Source: Pseudomonadales bacterium (lineage in GTDB: Bacteria > Pseudomonadota > Gammaproteobacteria > Pseudomonadales > UBA5862). From it: 64,000 nucleotides of DNA. A program made the translations under genes and the position numbers. Location: the NCBI GenBank assembly GCA_024234215.1, contig JACKOQ010000002.1, forward strand, positions 186,001 to 250,000. Reading direction: 5' to 3'. The notes under the pieces were generated by a model. It did not search any database, was not told the DNA's origin, and was given only the letters and a program-made list of their open reading frames with translations. Shown one piece after another: positions 16,291 through 25,010 of the stretch; positions within the stretch are counted from its first letter, which is position 1; the number at the start of each line of letters is the position of its first letter.

Positions 16291-16938
16291 TCAGCCAATT
16301 TGTGAAGCCTTGAGCAACTTCTGCAGATCCTTGAGCAGATCCTTGCCACTGTGAGTGGGGGTGTAGTACATCATGATGTTGCCCAGCGGATCGACCAGAA
16401 ACACCAGTTCACTCACCTCACCGCTGCGCAAGGCGTCGATCTGTGCCAGATGATGCCTGATCTCCAGCAGATCACCGTACGCGACCCTCAACGGCGGCTC
16501 ATTTTCTTTTGTCTGCTGATCGTCAACGAAATTCCGATCCTCTCGGCCCTGGACCAGCAGACGATTCACTCTGGTCATCTCTTTGCCAAGTGCCACATGT
16601 ACCTGGCGCAACTCATGTCGACGTACCTGACAAGGCTCACCACACTCGTCACTGGCGATTTGCAGGATGAGCCACTTCCCTGGAAACTCCTCTTTGAAGA
16701 ACGGTTGACCCGCCCGATCCAGCAGTTTGAAATTCTGGATATTCAAAGGCGGGGAGAGCAGAACTCCGCGGTTGACCGTCTGCGAGCCTGGCTGCCATAC
16801 CGAGGCGTAATAATGAAACAGATAGGCTGCAAGCACCGGCAATGCGGTGCCCAGTACAATTGCATAAAGCACCCATGGCCTCTTTTGAGGCTGCGACTGA
16901 GCGTTCATTACATTTTTTGCCGGTTGACTTGATTTCAC
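16291..16938 (-). CDS. Membrane-anchored Sco-like thioredoxin-fold protein, cox operon
   Basis: A 215-residue protein with a short cytosolic tail, one transmembrane helix (about 22-42) and a periplasmic domain. The domain resembles a reduced Sco/thioredoxin fold: a CxxxC motif in SDECGEPCQVRR (Cys99, Cys103) and a final segment LVFLVDPLGNIMMYY that lines up with the end of Sco1. The copper-binding His of Sco1 aligns with Val here. Pseudomonas has a hypothetical gene at this operon position. GTG 16938 overlaps the SURF1 stop as GTGA and has AGAGG just upstream; ATG 16908 is the alternative. A thiol-redox role in CuA assembly is an inference. Confidence 0.75.
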   Translation of the reverse strand: MKSSQPAKNVMNAQSQPQKRPWVLYAIVLGTALPVLAAYLFHYYASVWQPGSQTVNRGVLLSPPLNIQNFKLLDRAGQPFFKEEFPGKWLILQIASDECGEPCQVRRHELRQVHVALGKEMTRVNRLLVQGREDRNFVDDQQTKENEPPLRVAYGDLLEIRHHLAQIDALRSGEVSELVFLVDPLGNIMMYYTPTHSGKDLLKDLQKLLKASQIG

Positions 16939-17702
16939 GCAGCCTCTTCTTCAACAACACACGAGGAGTATAGATAGAGCAGCAACAGTGCTGCAGCCAA
17001 CGCAAACCACTGCACCGCATAACCCAGATGTTTTTCTGGCGTCACGTTCACCGTTGTCCATGGCCGCTGCAGCACCCCTGGCTGTTCCGGCAGCAGGCGA
17101 ATCTGGTGAGGATAGAGCTCAACACCCCAAAGCACGCGGAGCATGGAGAGTTCGGCCGCCTGCACCACCTTCGGCCAGTCCCGGCCCTCTGCCTGATTGG
17201 CACCCAGCAAAATCGCAGCGCCATAGGGAACATAGATCTCTCCAACCACCGTTACCTGCCCAACCACAGGCGCAATTTCAGGCAGTCGTTGGCGGTTGCC
17301 ATCCGCTGCCACCCAGCCGCGATTGAGCCACAGATTTCTTGCCCCCGATGCAGTCCTGAACAACACCAGCACTTCATAACCGGCATGTCCTGCCATGATC
17401 CGGTTGTCGAGCAAGATGACCCTGTCGTTGTCGAACTCACCGGTGATTTTCACACGTCGACCACGCAGCTGCTCAAGCTGATCGGGCAATTCTTCCATGC
17501 TGACCGGAGACAACCGTTGCTGCAGCTCGAGCTGTTCCAGAATCTTCTGCTTTTCCGCCATCCGCCCAAGCTGCCAAAAACCCAAGGCGCAGAGCAAGGG
17601 AAACATGACCAGTGCAAGCGCCGTCAGTTTGAGATTGGGCTTGAACCTGAAAAAACGCTGCCGCTTTTCTTTCGAAATCAAGGAACCTGCCCATTCAGGC
17701 AC
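16935..17702 (-). CDS. SURF1 family cytochrome oxidase assembly protein
   Basis: A 255-residue protein with the SURF1 layout: an N-terminal helix (about 25-42, ending LGFWQLGRMAEK), a large periplasmic domain, and a C-terminal helix (YAVQWFALAAALLLLYLY). Family patterns include GEFDNDRVILLDNR and WLNRGWV. SURF1 helps insert heme A into subunit I. No ATG fits; GTG 17702 with AAAGGG 4 bases upstream gives a normal length, and a TTG slightly downstream is another option. A longer frame would run into the divergent DUF2909 gene. Confidence 0.88.
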   Translation of the reverse strand: MPEWAGSLISKEKRQRFFRFKPNLKLTALALVMFPLLCALGFWQLGRMAEKQKILEQLELQQRLSPVSMEELPDQLEQLRGRRVKITGEFDNDRVILLDNRIMAGHAGYEVLVLFRTASGARNLWLNRGWVAADGNRQRLPEIAPVVGQVTVVGEIYVPYGAAILLGANQAEGRDWPKVVQAAELSMLRVLWGVELYPHQIRLLPEQPGVLQRPWTTVNVTPEKHLGYAVQWFALAAALLLLYLYSSCVVEEEAA

Positions 17703-17793
17703 TTCGCCCTTTGATCCAGCATAAGGCCCTTCCCGTGTCTCGACACGGCTTTCATGATTTAATGAACCCGACCAACCCTCAGGATGTTCTGAA

Positions 17794-18009
17794 ATGTGGC
17801 TCAAAACGACCATTATGCTGCTCTTCTGCGCCATTCTCGCCAGCTTGAGCAGCGGTTTCTATTTTTTCATCAAGGACCGCGGAGACACTCAAAGCCGCCG
17901 ACTGCTCAACTCCCTCGCAATCAGAGTCAGCCTGGCAGTGCTGTTGCTGCTCTGCGTCATCTATGGCTTGTGGAGCGGAGAACTGGCACTGCGAGCACCT
18001 TGGCAGTAA
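17794..18009 (+). CDS. DUF2909 family twin-helix membrane protein
   Basis: A 71-residue protein with two hydrophobic helices (about 5-26 and 44-62) separated by a charged loop KDRGDTQSRRLLNSLAIR. This pattern is typical of the small DUF2909 proteins found in proteobacterial cox clusters. It is encoded opposite to the surrounding cox genes: divergent from SURF1 across 91 bases and convergent with coxIII across 49 bases. Function is unknown; a link to oxidase assembly is inferred from position only. Confidence 0.82.
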   Translation: MWLKTTIMLLFCAILASLSSGFYFFIKDRGDTQSRRLLNSLAIRVSLAVLLLLCVIYGLWSGELALRAPWQ

Positions 18010-18058
18010 ACCAAAGGCTCGCAACACGGCTCTTCGTTCGTACTTGACCGGTGGTTTG

Positions 18059-18955
18059 CTACCACAGATAGACAAAGATAAAGAGGCCGACCCAGACCAC
18101 ATCAACGAAATGCCAGTACCATGCGGCGGCTTCGAAACCGAAATGGTCATTTGGCTTGAAGTGCCCTTTCAGGGCTCGCAGAAGCATGACAATCAACATG
18201 AGGGTGCCGATGGTGACGTGCGCACCATGGAAACCGGTCAGCATGAAGAAAGTCGTACCATAGATTCCTGAATTGAGCGTCAGGCCGTAGTGATGGTAGG
18301 CCTCGTAATATTCGTAGGCTTGCAGCACGAGAAACGAAACACCCAACGCAACCGTGACGAACAGCCAGAAATTGAGCTTGGAGCGCTGCTCGGCCTTGAG
18401 CGCATGGTGCGCCCAGGTCAAGGTCACACTGGAGGAGACCAGCAGAATGGTGTTGATCAGCGGCAGGTGCCAAGGGTCGACCACTTGCGAAGGCACCGAG
18501 AACCCTGTTGCCGATGGCATGTTGATCATCGGCCACACCGCCTGGAAATCAGGCCAGAGCATGTGGCTGACACCCTTGTCACCCTCACCCGCCAGCCATG
18601 GCATCACCAAGGTGCGCACATAGAAGAGCGCTCCGAAGAAGGCAGCGAAGAACATCACCTCAGAAAAGATGAACCAGCTCATGCCCATGACAAAGGAACG
18701 GTTGAGCTGATCACTGTAAAGACCGGAATCGTTCTCTCGAATCACCTGCCCGAACCAGGCATAGAAAATCACTGCCATCATGGCAAAGCCGGACAACATC
18801 CACCAAAACGCGAAAGTCGAATCAGTCTGATGGCTGTTTGCCGTAATGAAGTTCCCGCCGCCTATCAGCATGCAAAAAAGAGCCAGCGCTGTCAGCACCG
18901 GCAACTTGCTCTGCTCGGGAACATAATACAGAGGCGTTTCTGTCGTCTTTGCCAT
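18059..18955 (-). CDS. ctaE: Cytochrome c oxidase subunit III
   Basis: A 298-residue seven-helix membrane protein, the third core subunit of an aa3-type oxidase. It contains the conserved SEVMFFAAFFGALFY, the ALKAEQRSKLNFWL loop, EYYEAYHHYG and the family signature TGFHGAHVTIGT, and ends with WYWHFVDVVWVGLFIFVYLW. ATG 18955 has GGAGA 5 bases upstream and is preferred to an ATG six codons earlier. It follows ctaG by 41 bases. Confidence 0.96.
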   Translation of the reverse strand: MAKTTETPLYYVPEQSKLPVLTALALFCMLIGGGNFITANSHQTDSTFAFWWMLSGFAMMAVIFYAWFGQVIRENDSGLYSDQLNRSFVMGMSWFIFSEVMFFAAFFGALFYVRTLVMPWLAGEGDKGVSHMLWPDFQAVWPMINMPSATGFSVPSQVVDPWHLPLINTILLVSSSVTLTWAHHALKAEQRSKLNFWLFVTVALGVSFLVLQAYEYYEAYHHYGLTLNSGIYGTTFFMLTGFHGAHVTIGTLMLIVMLLRALKGHFKPNDHFGFEAAAWYWHFVDVVWVGLFIFVYLW

Positions 18956-18996
18956 GGAAATCTCCATCTTCATTTGCCTGGCTGGCCAGTATTGTT

Positions 18997-19581
18997 TTAG
19001 TTGGTTGATTCTGATTGTTGCGCCCTGGCTTCAGCACCATGCGCAAGTGTATCGACATCAAAAAGCGTGTACGAAAGCGTCAGCTTGGTGACATGCGCCG
19101 GCAGCTTCGGATCGACAAAGAATCGCAACGGCATCTCGACCGCCTGCCCCGCCATCAGATGCTGCTGGGCAAAGCAGAAACACTCGACCTTGTGCAGATA
19201 CTCCGCAGTCGCGCCCGGCGAGACGCTCGGGATCGCCTGCGCGGTCATGGCCTTCGCTTCGGGATTCCGCGCGTAGAACTTCACCTCCTTGACCTCACCA
19301 GGATGGAGCTGAATCGACGCCACCATCGGACGAAACTCCCATGACATGCGGTCATTGTTGGTAGCCACGAACTGTACCGTGACCAACCGACTCTGATCCA
19401 CCTGCACTGCCTCTGCGGATGAGAGTTCGTACTGCCCCGCAGTCTTGCCATTCAAACCGGTCCACCTGCAGATCACGTCATACAGCGGCACCAGCAGAAA
19501 CCCGAAGGCAAACATGCCCACGACAACCAAAGTCAGCGTCAACAGGAGTCGACTCTGCTTTTTTTGGGTCCTCATTTCCAT
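18997..19581 (-). CDS. ctaG: Cytochrome c oxidase assembly protein CtaG/Cox11
   Basis: A 194-residue protein with a single N-terminal helix (about 12-35) and a periplasmic immunoglobulin-like domain that delivers copper to the CuB site of subunit I. The copper-binding motif ECFCFAQQ is present, along with NNDRMSWEFRP and FFVDPKLP. A second ATG two codons in is an alternative start. It sits between subunit I and subunit III genes, the usual order in this operon type. Confidence 0.95.
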   Translation of the reverse strand: MEMRTQKKQSRLLLTLTLVVVGMFAFGFLLVPLYDVICRWTGLNGKTAGQYELSSAEAVQVDQSRLVTVQFVATNNDRMSWEFRPMVASIQLHPGEVKEVKFYARNPEAKAMTAQAIPSVSPGATAEYLHKVECFCFAQQHLMAGQAVEMPLRFFVDPKLPAHVTKLTLSYTLFDVDTLAHGAEARAQQSESTN

Positions 19582-19608
19582 TGGTTTCTGCCTGCCACAG
19601 GAAAATCG

Positions 19609-21204
19609 CTACTTCACCACCGGCGGAGTCGAAAAGGTATGGAAGGGCGCAGGCGAAGGCACCGTCCACTCGAGCCCCTCATCGGCACCTTCCCACACCT
19701 TGGCCGTTGCCGGCGCACCGCCGCGGATGCATTTGATGACGATGAACAGGAACAGCAACTGGCTCAAACCGAAACCGAAGGCGCCAACACTTGCCATCAT
19801 GTTGAAATCGGCAAATTGCAGCGCATAGTCGGGGATCCGCCGCGGCATGCCTGCGAGCCCGACAAAGTGCATCGGAAAGAACAGCAGGTTTACAAAGAAG
19901 AACGAGAGCCAGAAGTGCAACTTGCCAAGACGCTCGTCATACATGTGTCCAGTCCACTTCGGCAACCAGAAGTAAGCGCCAGCGAAGATCGAGAAGACTG
20001 CACCCGGCACCAGCACATAGTGGAAATGGGCCACGATGAAGTAGGTGTCATGGTACTGGAAATCGACCGGCGCGATCGACATCATCAGGCCCGTGAAGCC
20101 ACCGATGGTGAAGAGCACGACGAAGGCGATCGCAAACAGCATCGGCGTTTCGAAGGTCATGGCGCCACGGAACATCGTCGCCGCCCAGTTGAAGACCTTT
20201 ACGCCAGTGGGCACCGCGATCAGCATGGTGGCATACATGTAATAAAGTTCGCCGGCCAACGGCATACCCACCGTAAACATGTGATGCCCCCAGACGATAA
20301 ACGAGAGGAAGGCAATCGACGCAGTGGCATAGACCATCGACTCATAACCGAACAGCTTCTTGCGGGCAAACACTGGAATGATCTGCGAGGCCACCCCGAA
20401 AGAGGGCAGAATCATGATGTAGACCTCCGGGTGACCGAAGAACCAGAAAACATGCTGGAACAGCACCGGATCACCGCCACCCGCTGCATTGAAGAAGCTG
20501 GTGCCGAAGTGAATGTCCATCAGCATCATGGTGACCACACCCGCCAGCACCGGCATCACCGCAATCAGCAGGAATGCCGTGATCAGCCAAGTCCAGACGA
20601 AGAGCGGCATCTTCATCAGGGTCATGCCCGGCGCACGCATGTTGAGGATGGTGGCAATGATGTTGATCGCCCCCAGAATCGACGAAACCCCCATCATGTG
20701 CACCGAGAAAATGAACAGGGTTACGCTCGGCGGCGCATAGGTGGTGGAGAGCGGCGCATAGAAGGTCCAGCCGAAATTTGGCGCCCCGCCCTCCATGAAC
20801 AGCGTCGAGGCCAGCGTCAGAAAGGCAAACGGCAGAATCCAGAATGAAAAATTGTTCAATCGCGGCAGCGCCATGTCAGGCGCGCCGATCATCAGCGGCA
20901 CCATCCAGTTGGCCAGGCCGACGAAGGCTGGCATGACTGCACCGAAGACCATCACCAGACCATGCAGCGTGGTCATCTGGTTGAAGAACTCCGGCTGAAC
21001 CAACTGCAGACCCGGCTGGAACAGCTCGGCGCGGATCACCAGCGCAAAGGCACCTCCAAGCAGAAACATTGCAAAACTGAGCCACAGATACATCGACCCG
21101 ATGTCCTTGTGGTTGGTGGCGAAGAGCCAGCGAGCAACCCCCTTGGCCGGGCCATGATGATGATCGTCGTGATGACCCTCGACTGCGGGATTTAACGTAC
21201 CCAT
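19609..21204 (-). CDS. ctaD: Cytochrome c oxidase subunit I (aa3, type A1)
   Basis: A 531-residue twelve-helix heme-copper oxidase catalytic subunit. It reduces oxygen at the heme a3-CuB centre and pumps protons. Heme a ligand His is in TTLHGLVMVFG; the CuB histidines are in WFFGHPEVYIMILP (with cross-linked Tyr) and IVWGHHMFTVG; heme a3 ligand is in IVAHFHYVL. The Glu of GHPEVY and the Asn-rich D-channel residues mark the A1 subfamily. It begins 12 bases after subunit II. Confidence 0.97.
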   Translation of the reverse strand: MGTLNPAVEGHHDDHHHGPAKGVARWLFATNHKDIGSMYLWLSFAMFLLGGAFALVIRAELFQPGLQLVQPEFFNQMTTLHGLVMVFGAVMPAFVGLANWMVPLMIGAPDMALPRLNNFSFWILPFAFLTLASTLFMEGGAPNFGWTFYAPLSTTYAPPSVTLFIFSVHMMGVSSILGAINIIATILNMRAPGMTLMKMPLFVWTWLITAFLLIAVMPVLAGVVTMMLMDIHFGTSFFNAAGGGDPVLFQHVFWFFGHPEVYIMILPSFGVASQIIPVFARKKLFGYESMVYATASIAFLSFIVWGHHMFTVGMPLAGELYYMYATMLIAVPTGVKVFNWAATMFRGAMTFETPMLFAIAFVVLFTIGGFTGLMMSIAPVDFQYHDTYFIVAHFHYVLVPGAVFSIFAGAYFWLPKWTGHMYDERLGKLHFWLSFFFVNLLFFPMHFVGLAGMPRRIPDYALQFADFNMMASVGAFGFGLSQLLFLFIVIKCIRGGAPATAKVWEGADEGLEWTVPSPAPFHTFSTPPVVK

Positions 21205-21216
21205 CAGAAGCCCTCC

Positions 21217-22353
21217 TTATTTCGAATTCTTGAAGTTGACGATGTCGATCGGGTTCACCTGGTCACCGGTGCTGTTGCCCCAGGCATTGCGCTCGTAGGT
21301 GATGACCGCCGCTAGGTCAACTTCACTCAACTGCGGCCCATAAGCTGCCATGTAGGTGCCCGGCTTGCCGTTGACCACGATTTTGATGTGCTCGGCACGG
21401 TCCCCCGTGGCGATCTTACTGCCCTTGAGCGGCGGGAAGGCCGGCGGGGCACCCGCACCATTGACCTGATGACAGGCAGCACAGTTTTTGCTATACACCT
21501 CTTCTCCACGCGCCGTCAACTCGGCGAGCGTCCACTGCTTGCTCTTCAGCTCAGCCTCCTTGCGGGCAACCTCCTTGCGCTCGGACAACCACTTGTCGTA
21601 ATCCTCTTGACTCTTGGCCACCACCACGATCGGCATGAAGCCATGGTCCTTGCCGCACAGCTCGGCACACTGACCACGGTAGACGCCCGGCTTGTCGATT
21701 CTCGTCCAGGCCTCGTTGACGAACCCCGGAACCGCATCCTTCTTGACTGCAAGATCCGGCACCCACCAGGCGTGAATCACATCCTTGGCGGTCACCAGAA
21801 AACGGATCTTCTTGCCAACCGGGACAACCAGCGGCTGATCGACCTCGAGCAGATAGAACTCACCCTTGGCCTCCTGGTTGTGAATCTCATTCTGCGGCGT
21901 CGCCAGCACACTGAAGAAGGAGACATCCTGCCCCATGTACTCGTACTTCCACTTCCATTGGTAGCCGGTGATGAAGATGTCGAGATCGCTCTCCTTGGTG
22001 TCATACATCGACACCAAGGTGGTGGTCGCCGGAATGGCCATCGCCACCAGGATGAAGACCGGGATGATGGTCCACAACAGTTCGATCTTGGTGCTCTCAT
22101 GGAAGTCGGCCGGCTTGACCCCCAGAGACTTGCGGTGCATCAGGATCGACCAGAACATGATGGAGAAGACCACCACGCCGATCGCCACACAGATCCAGAG
22201 GATGATCATGTGCAGATCGAAAGCCTTTTGGCTGACTTCGGTCACACCTGGTCGCAGGTTGAGCTTCGACAGCGGCTCTTCGGCAAGAGCGATTGAAGAG
22301 AAGAGCAACAGCCCCATCAGAGTTTTGAGCCGCGACCATGCACCGAGCAGCAT
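21217..22353 (-). CDS. ctaC: Cytochrome c oxidase subunit II with fused cytochrome c domain
   Basis: A 378-residue protein: signal peptide (1-24), two transmembrane helices (about 48-70 and 92-113), a CuA cupredoxin domain, and a C-terminal cytochrome c domain. The CuA ligands are His194 and GQCAELCGKDHGFM (Cys229, Glu231, Cys233, His237, Met240). The heme c motif is CAACH (291-295) and a likely Met ligand lies in GTYMAAYG. The fusion makes this a caa3-like enzyme. ATG 22353 is chosen for its GGAGG 7 bases upstream and because the signal peptide starts there. It is the first gene of the operon. Confidence 0.96.
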   Translation of the reverse strand: MLLGAWSRLKTLMGLLLFSSIALAEEPLSKLNLRPGVTEVSQKAFDLHMIILWICVAIGVVVFSIMFWSILMHRKSLGVKPADFHESTKIELLWTIIPVFILVAMAIPATTTLVSMYDTKESDLDIFITGYQWKWKYEYMGQDVSFFSVLATPQNEIHNQEAKGEFYLLEVDQPLVVPVGKKIRFLVTAKDVIHAWWVPDLAVKKDAVPGFVNEAWTRIDKPGVYRGQCAELCGKDHGFMPIVVVAKSQEDYDKWLSERKEVARKEAELKSKQWTLAELTARGEEVYSKNCAACHQVNGAGAPPAFPPLKGSKIATGDRAEHIKIVVNGKPGTYMAAYGPQLSEVDLAAVITYERNAWGNSTGDQVNPIDIVNFKNSK

Positions 22354-22511
22354 CGTCCTGCCTCCATTTAGCGTTGTTGTGTGAATCATGTTCGAGTTGT
22401 TCTTAATTCTGCTCGACACCGGGCGCATCGACGAGACGTCCGGGTGCGACAAAATGCCGCGCCATGATAGCAGCCGCTGGTTTTTTCTCAACCCGATGTG
22501 ACAAAGAAACC

Positions 22512-22540
22512 GGCTTGCGCCTTTGTTCCTGACGCAAGCC
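22512..22540 (-). terminator. Hairpin in the cox operon leader (possible attenuator)
   Basis: GGCTTGCG (22512-22519) pairs exactly with CGCAAGCC (22533-22540) around a 13-base loop. Read on the minus strand, the hairpin is followed by GGTTTCTTTG, which is only moderately U-rich. It could be a weak terminator, an attenuator, or an mRNA-stabilising stem between the FNR box and the first cox gene. Confidence 0.35.
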
Positions 22541-22615
22541 AAGACACATGCGTACAGACTGCTTTATTCTTATGGTTGTCTGCCGAACAGACGACGACCT
22601 TGCTCAGCAGGGCTG

Positions 22616-22658
22616 ATTCTCTACCGATATCGAAGCAAAATGCCTTGATCTTGATCAA
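22616..22658 (-). promoter_or_regulatory. FNR/Anr-type box and candidate class II promoter
   Basis: TTGATCTTGATCAA at 22645-22658 matches the FNR/Anr/Dnr consensus TTGAT-N4-ATCAA at every defined base. On the minus strand a GAGAAT element (22621-22616, 4 of 6 matches to the -10 consensus) would place the start site near 22610. The box would then be centred close to -42, the class II activator position. Both flanking genes read on the minus strand, so the cox operon is the only obvious target. Confidence 0.6.
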
Positions 22659-22672
22659 TTTTCAGCAAAATA

Positions 22673-22936
22673 TCAGTCATCGTTCCGGGCGGGTGGTTTG
22701 GGAAAGAAAATCAGCGGCTGCCCCTCGATCTGCGGGGCTGCACGCTGCTCAAGCCGACCCGCAGGCCAGACCGGGGTGAGCGACTCGGCGGTCATGGCCA
22801 GCTGATGGCCGCAGCGAACGCAGGCGCGATGCGGCACACCCGCCTCCTCCCACATCTGCAATGTGTCGATCTGCTGGCATTGCGGGCAGAGCGCCCCGGC
22901 GATGAAACGCTTTCGTACAGGCGGCTGATCAACCAT
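22673..22936 (-). CDS. YheV-like zinc-ribbon protein (DUF2387)
   Basis: An 87-residue protein with two CxxC knuckles (Cys17, Cys20, Cys39, Cys42) in the pattern KRFIAGALCPQC...CVRCGHQ, which matches the YheV/DUF2387 family of small probable zinc ribbons. Its ATG overlaps the end of prlC by 8 bases, so it is translationally coupled to it. The C-terminal tail is proline-rich and variable. Function is unknown. Confidence 0.85.
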   Translation of the reverse strand: MVDQPPVRKRFIAGALCPQCQQIDTLQMWEEAGVPHRACVRCGHQLAMTAESLTPVWPAGRLEQRAAPQIEGQPLIFFPKPPARNDD

Positions 22937-24983
22937 TGGCCTCGCTCTCCGATCCGATACCACTGTGTCGCAGCAGCGATTCAATCTGTGGCGGCCGTCC
23001 GCGAAACGCGATGAAACCATCCAAGGCATTCCGCGAACCGCCGCGCCGCAAGATCTCGCGCGCAAAGGCCTGGCCGCTCTCACGGTCGAACAATCCTTGC
23101 TGCTCGAAGCGGGAGAAGGCATCGGCCGAGAGCAGCTCCGCCCATTTGTAGCTGTAGTAACCGGCCGCATAGCCGCCCGCGAAGATGTGGCTGAAGCCAT
23201 TCTGGAAGCGGTTCCACGCTGGTGGGTTCACCACCGCCACCTCAGCCCTGATCTGGTCGAGCTGCGCCTGCACCTCGGCCACGCTCAAGCCGTGCCCGGC
23301 ACTGTGGATGGAGAGGTCAAACAGGGCGAATTCGATCTGCCGCACCATCTGCATCCCGCTCTGGAAGTGGCGGGCCGCCGCCAACCGGGCCAGCAATTCG
23401 TCAGGCAGGGGCTCTTCGGTCTGGTAGTGGCCAGAGATCAGCCTGAGCGCCTCGGACTGCCAGCACCAGTTCTCCAGCAACTGGCTCGGCAGCTCGACGG
23501 CATCCCACTCCACACCATTGATGCCCGCTGCGGCCGGATGGTCGACCTCGGTCATCAGGTGATGCAGCGCATGGCCAAATTCGTGGAACAGCGTCAGCAC
23601 CTCGTTGTGGGTCAACAGTGCCGGCAGCCCTGGCGCCGGTGGATCGAAGTTGCAGACCACCGCAGCCAGCGGTCTTTGCAATGCGCCCTGCGGCCGGAGA
23701 AAACGGCTGCGCAGGCTGCCCATCCAGGCACCGCCGCGCTTGCGTGGCCGCGCATGGAGGTCGAGATAGAGGTGGCCCAGCAGTCGATCATCGCTGTGGA
23801 GCGCAAACAGACGGGCATCGGGATGCCAGCGGTCGAACTGCGACTGCTCGGTGAAGCGAACCGCGAACAGCCGGTCGATCAGCTCGAAAAGCCCCGCCAT
23901 CACCCGCGGCAGCGGAAAATAGGGGCGCAAGGCCTCCTGCGAGATGGCAAAGGCCGACTCGCGCAGCTTTTCGCTGTAGTAGGCGACATCCCAGGCTTCG
24001 AGCCGATCGATGCCGTCCGCGGCGGCAAAACGGGCCAGCTCCGCATGGTCGGCGCTCGCTTTGGCGCGCGAGCGCTGCGCCAGTTCGCGCAGGAACTGCT
24101 CGACCCGCTCCGGCGAATCGGCCATTTTGGTGGCCAGCGAGAGCTCGGCGTAGCTGGCGAAGCCGAGCATCCGCGCCTGCTCGGCGCGCAGCGCCAGAAT
24201 CTCCTCGATCAGTGGACCATTGTCGCGTTGCGGCGATTGCGCACTCTGCTCCGAAGCACGGGTGTGGTAGGCGCGGTAGATCTCAAGACGCAGATCCCGG
24301 TCATCGGCATGGGTGATGACGGCCTGATAGACCGGAAACTCCAGCGTGAGCCGATAACCAGCCTCGCCTTTGCCCTGTGCCCGCTCGCGCGCTGCCGCAA
24401 TCGCCAGCTCGGGCACGCCACGCAATCGCTCGGCGCTGTCCAGGGTCAGGCTCCAGTCGTCGGTGGCATCCAGCAGCTGATCGCTGAAGCGGCTGCTGAG
24501 CTCCGCCAGACGCGCGCTGATCTGCCGATAGCGCTGCTGCTGAGCTGCCGGCAGATCGATGCCACCGAGACGGAAATCACGCAGGGCATGCTCGATGATG
24601 CGCTGCTGTGTGGCATCGAGGTCGGCATGGGCCGGCGACTGGGCCAACCGCTGGTAAGCCGCGAACAGCAGCGGATTCTGGTCATACTCCGCGTTGTAGT
24701 CGGCCAGCCTGGGCAGCAGTGCATTGTAGGCCTGTCGCAGGGATTCATCGCTCACCACCGCATTGAGGTGCGAAATCGGCGCGAGCGCTTGGCCGATGCG
24801 GTCGGCCAGCTCATCGAGCGGCTCGATCAACCCGGCCCAACTGTCGCTGTCGGGCGCGCTGACCAGCCGCGCGATGGCCTGACGGTTCTCGGCAAGAATC
24901 TGCTCGAACGCCGGCCCGATCTGTGCCGGTGCGATGGCCGAGAAGGGTGGGAACTCATGCCGCTGCAACAGCGGGTTGTCCAT
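22929..24983 (-). CDS. prlC: Oligopeptidase A (M3 zinc metallopeptidase)
   Basis: A 684-residue cytosolic M3 peptidase that degrades oligopeptides, including cleaved signal peptides. The zinc-binding motif is LFHEFGHALHH, with the downstream Glu in GVEWDAVELPSQLLENW. ATG 24983 has GAGGTG 6 bases upstream and gives the family N-terminus; a GTG three codons earlier is less likely. It is followed by the DUF2387 gene with an 8-base overlap and preceded by aroE. Confidence 0.95.
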   Translation of the reverse strand: MDNPLLQRHEFPPFSAIAPAQIGPAFEQILAENRQAIARLVSAPDSDSWAGLIEPLDELADRIGQALAPISHLNAVVSDESLRQAYNALLPRLADYNAEYDQNPLLFAAYQRLAQSPAHADLDATQQRIIEHALRDFRLGGIDLPAAQQQRYRQISARLAELSSRFSDQLLDATDDWSLTLDSAERLRGVPELAIAAARERAQGKGEAGYRLTLEFPVYQAVITHADDRDLRLEIYRAYHTRASEQSAQSPQRDNGPLIEEILALRAEQARMLGFASYAELSLATKMADSPERVEQFLRELAQRSRAKASADHAELARFAAADGIDRLEAWDVAYYSEKLRESAFAISQEALRPYFPLPRVMAGLFELIDRLFAVRFTEQSQFDRWHPDARLFALHSDDRLLGHLYLDLHARPRKRGGAWMGSLRSRFLRPQGALQRPLAAVVCNFDPPAPGLPALLTHNEVLTLFHEFGHALHHLMTEVDHPAAAGINGVEWDAVELPSQLLENWCWQSEALRLISGHYQTEEPLPDELLARLAAARHFQSGMQMVRQIEFALFDLSIHSAGHGLSVAEVQAQLDQIRAEVAVVNPPAWNRFQNGFSHIFAGGYAAGYYSYKWAELLSADAFSRFEQQGLFDRESGQAFAREILRRGGSRNALDGFIAFRGRPPQIESLLRHSGIGSESEANG

Positions 24984-25010
24984 GACAATCACCTCGATGG
25001 AAATCAGTGG

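Larger units (their letters stand above)
22354..22672. other. 319-bp leader/promoter region of the cox operon
   Basis: No gene is seen between the subunit II start and the end of the DUF2387 gene. The stretch holds a perfect FNR/Anr-type box at 22645-22658, a GGCTTGCG/CGCAAGCC hairpin at 22512-22540, and an A/T-richer patch around 22620-22675. If the promoter lies beside the box, the operon has an untranslated leader of roughly 250 bases. Translating both strands of the leader gives no convincing protein. Confidence 0.6.
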
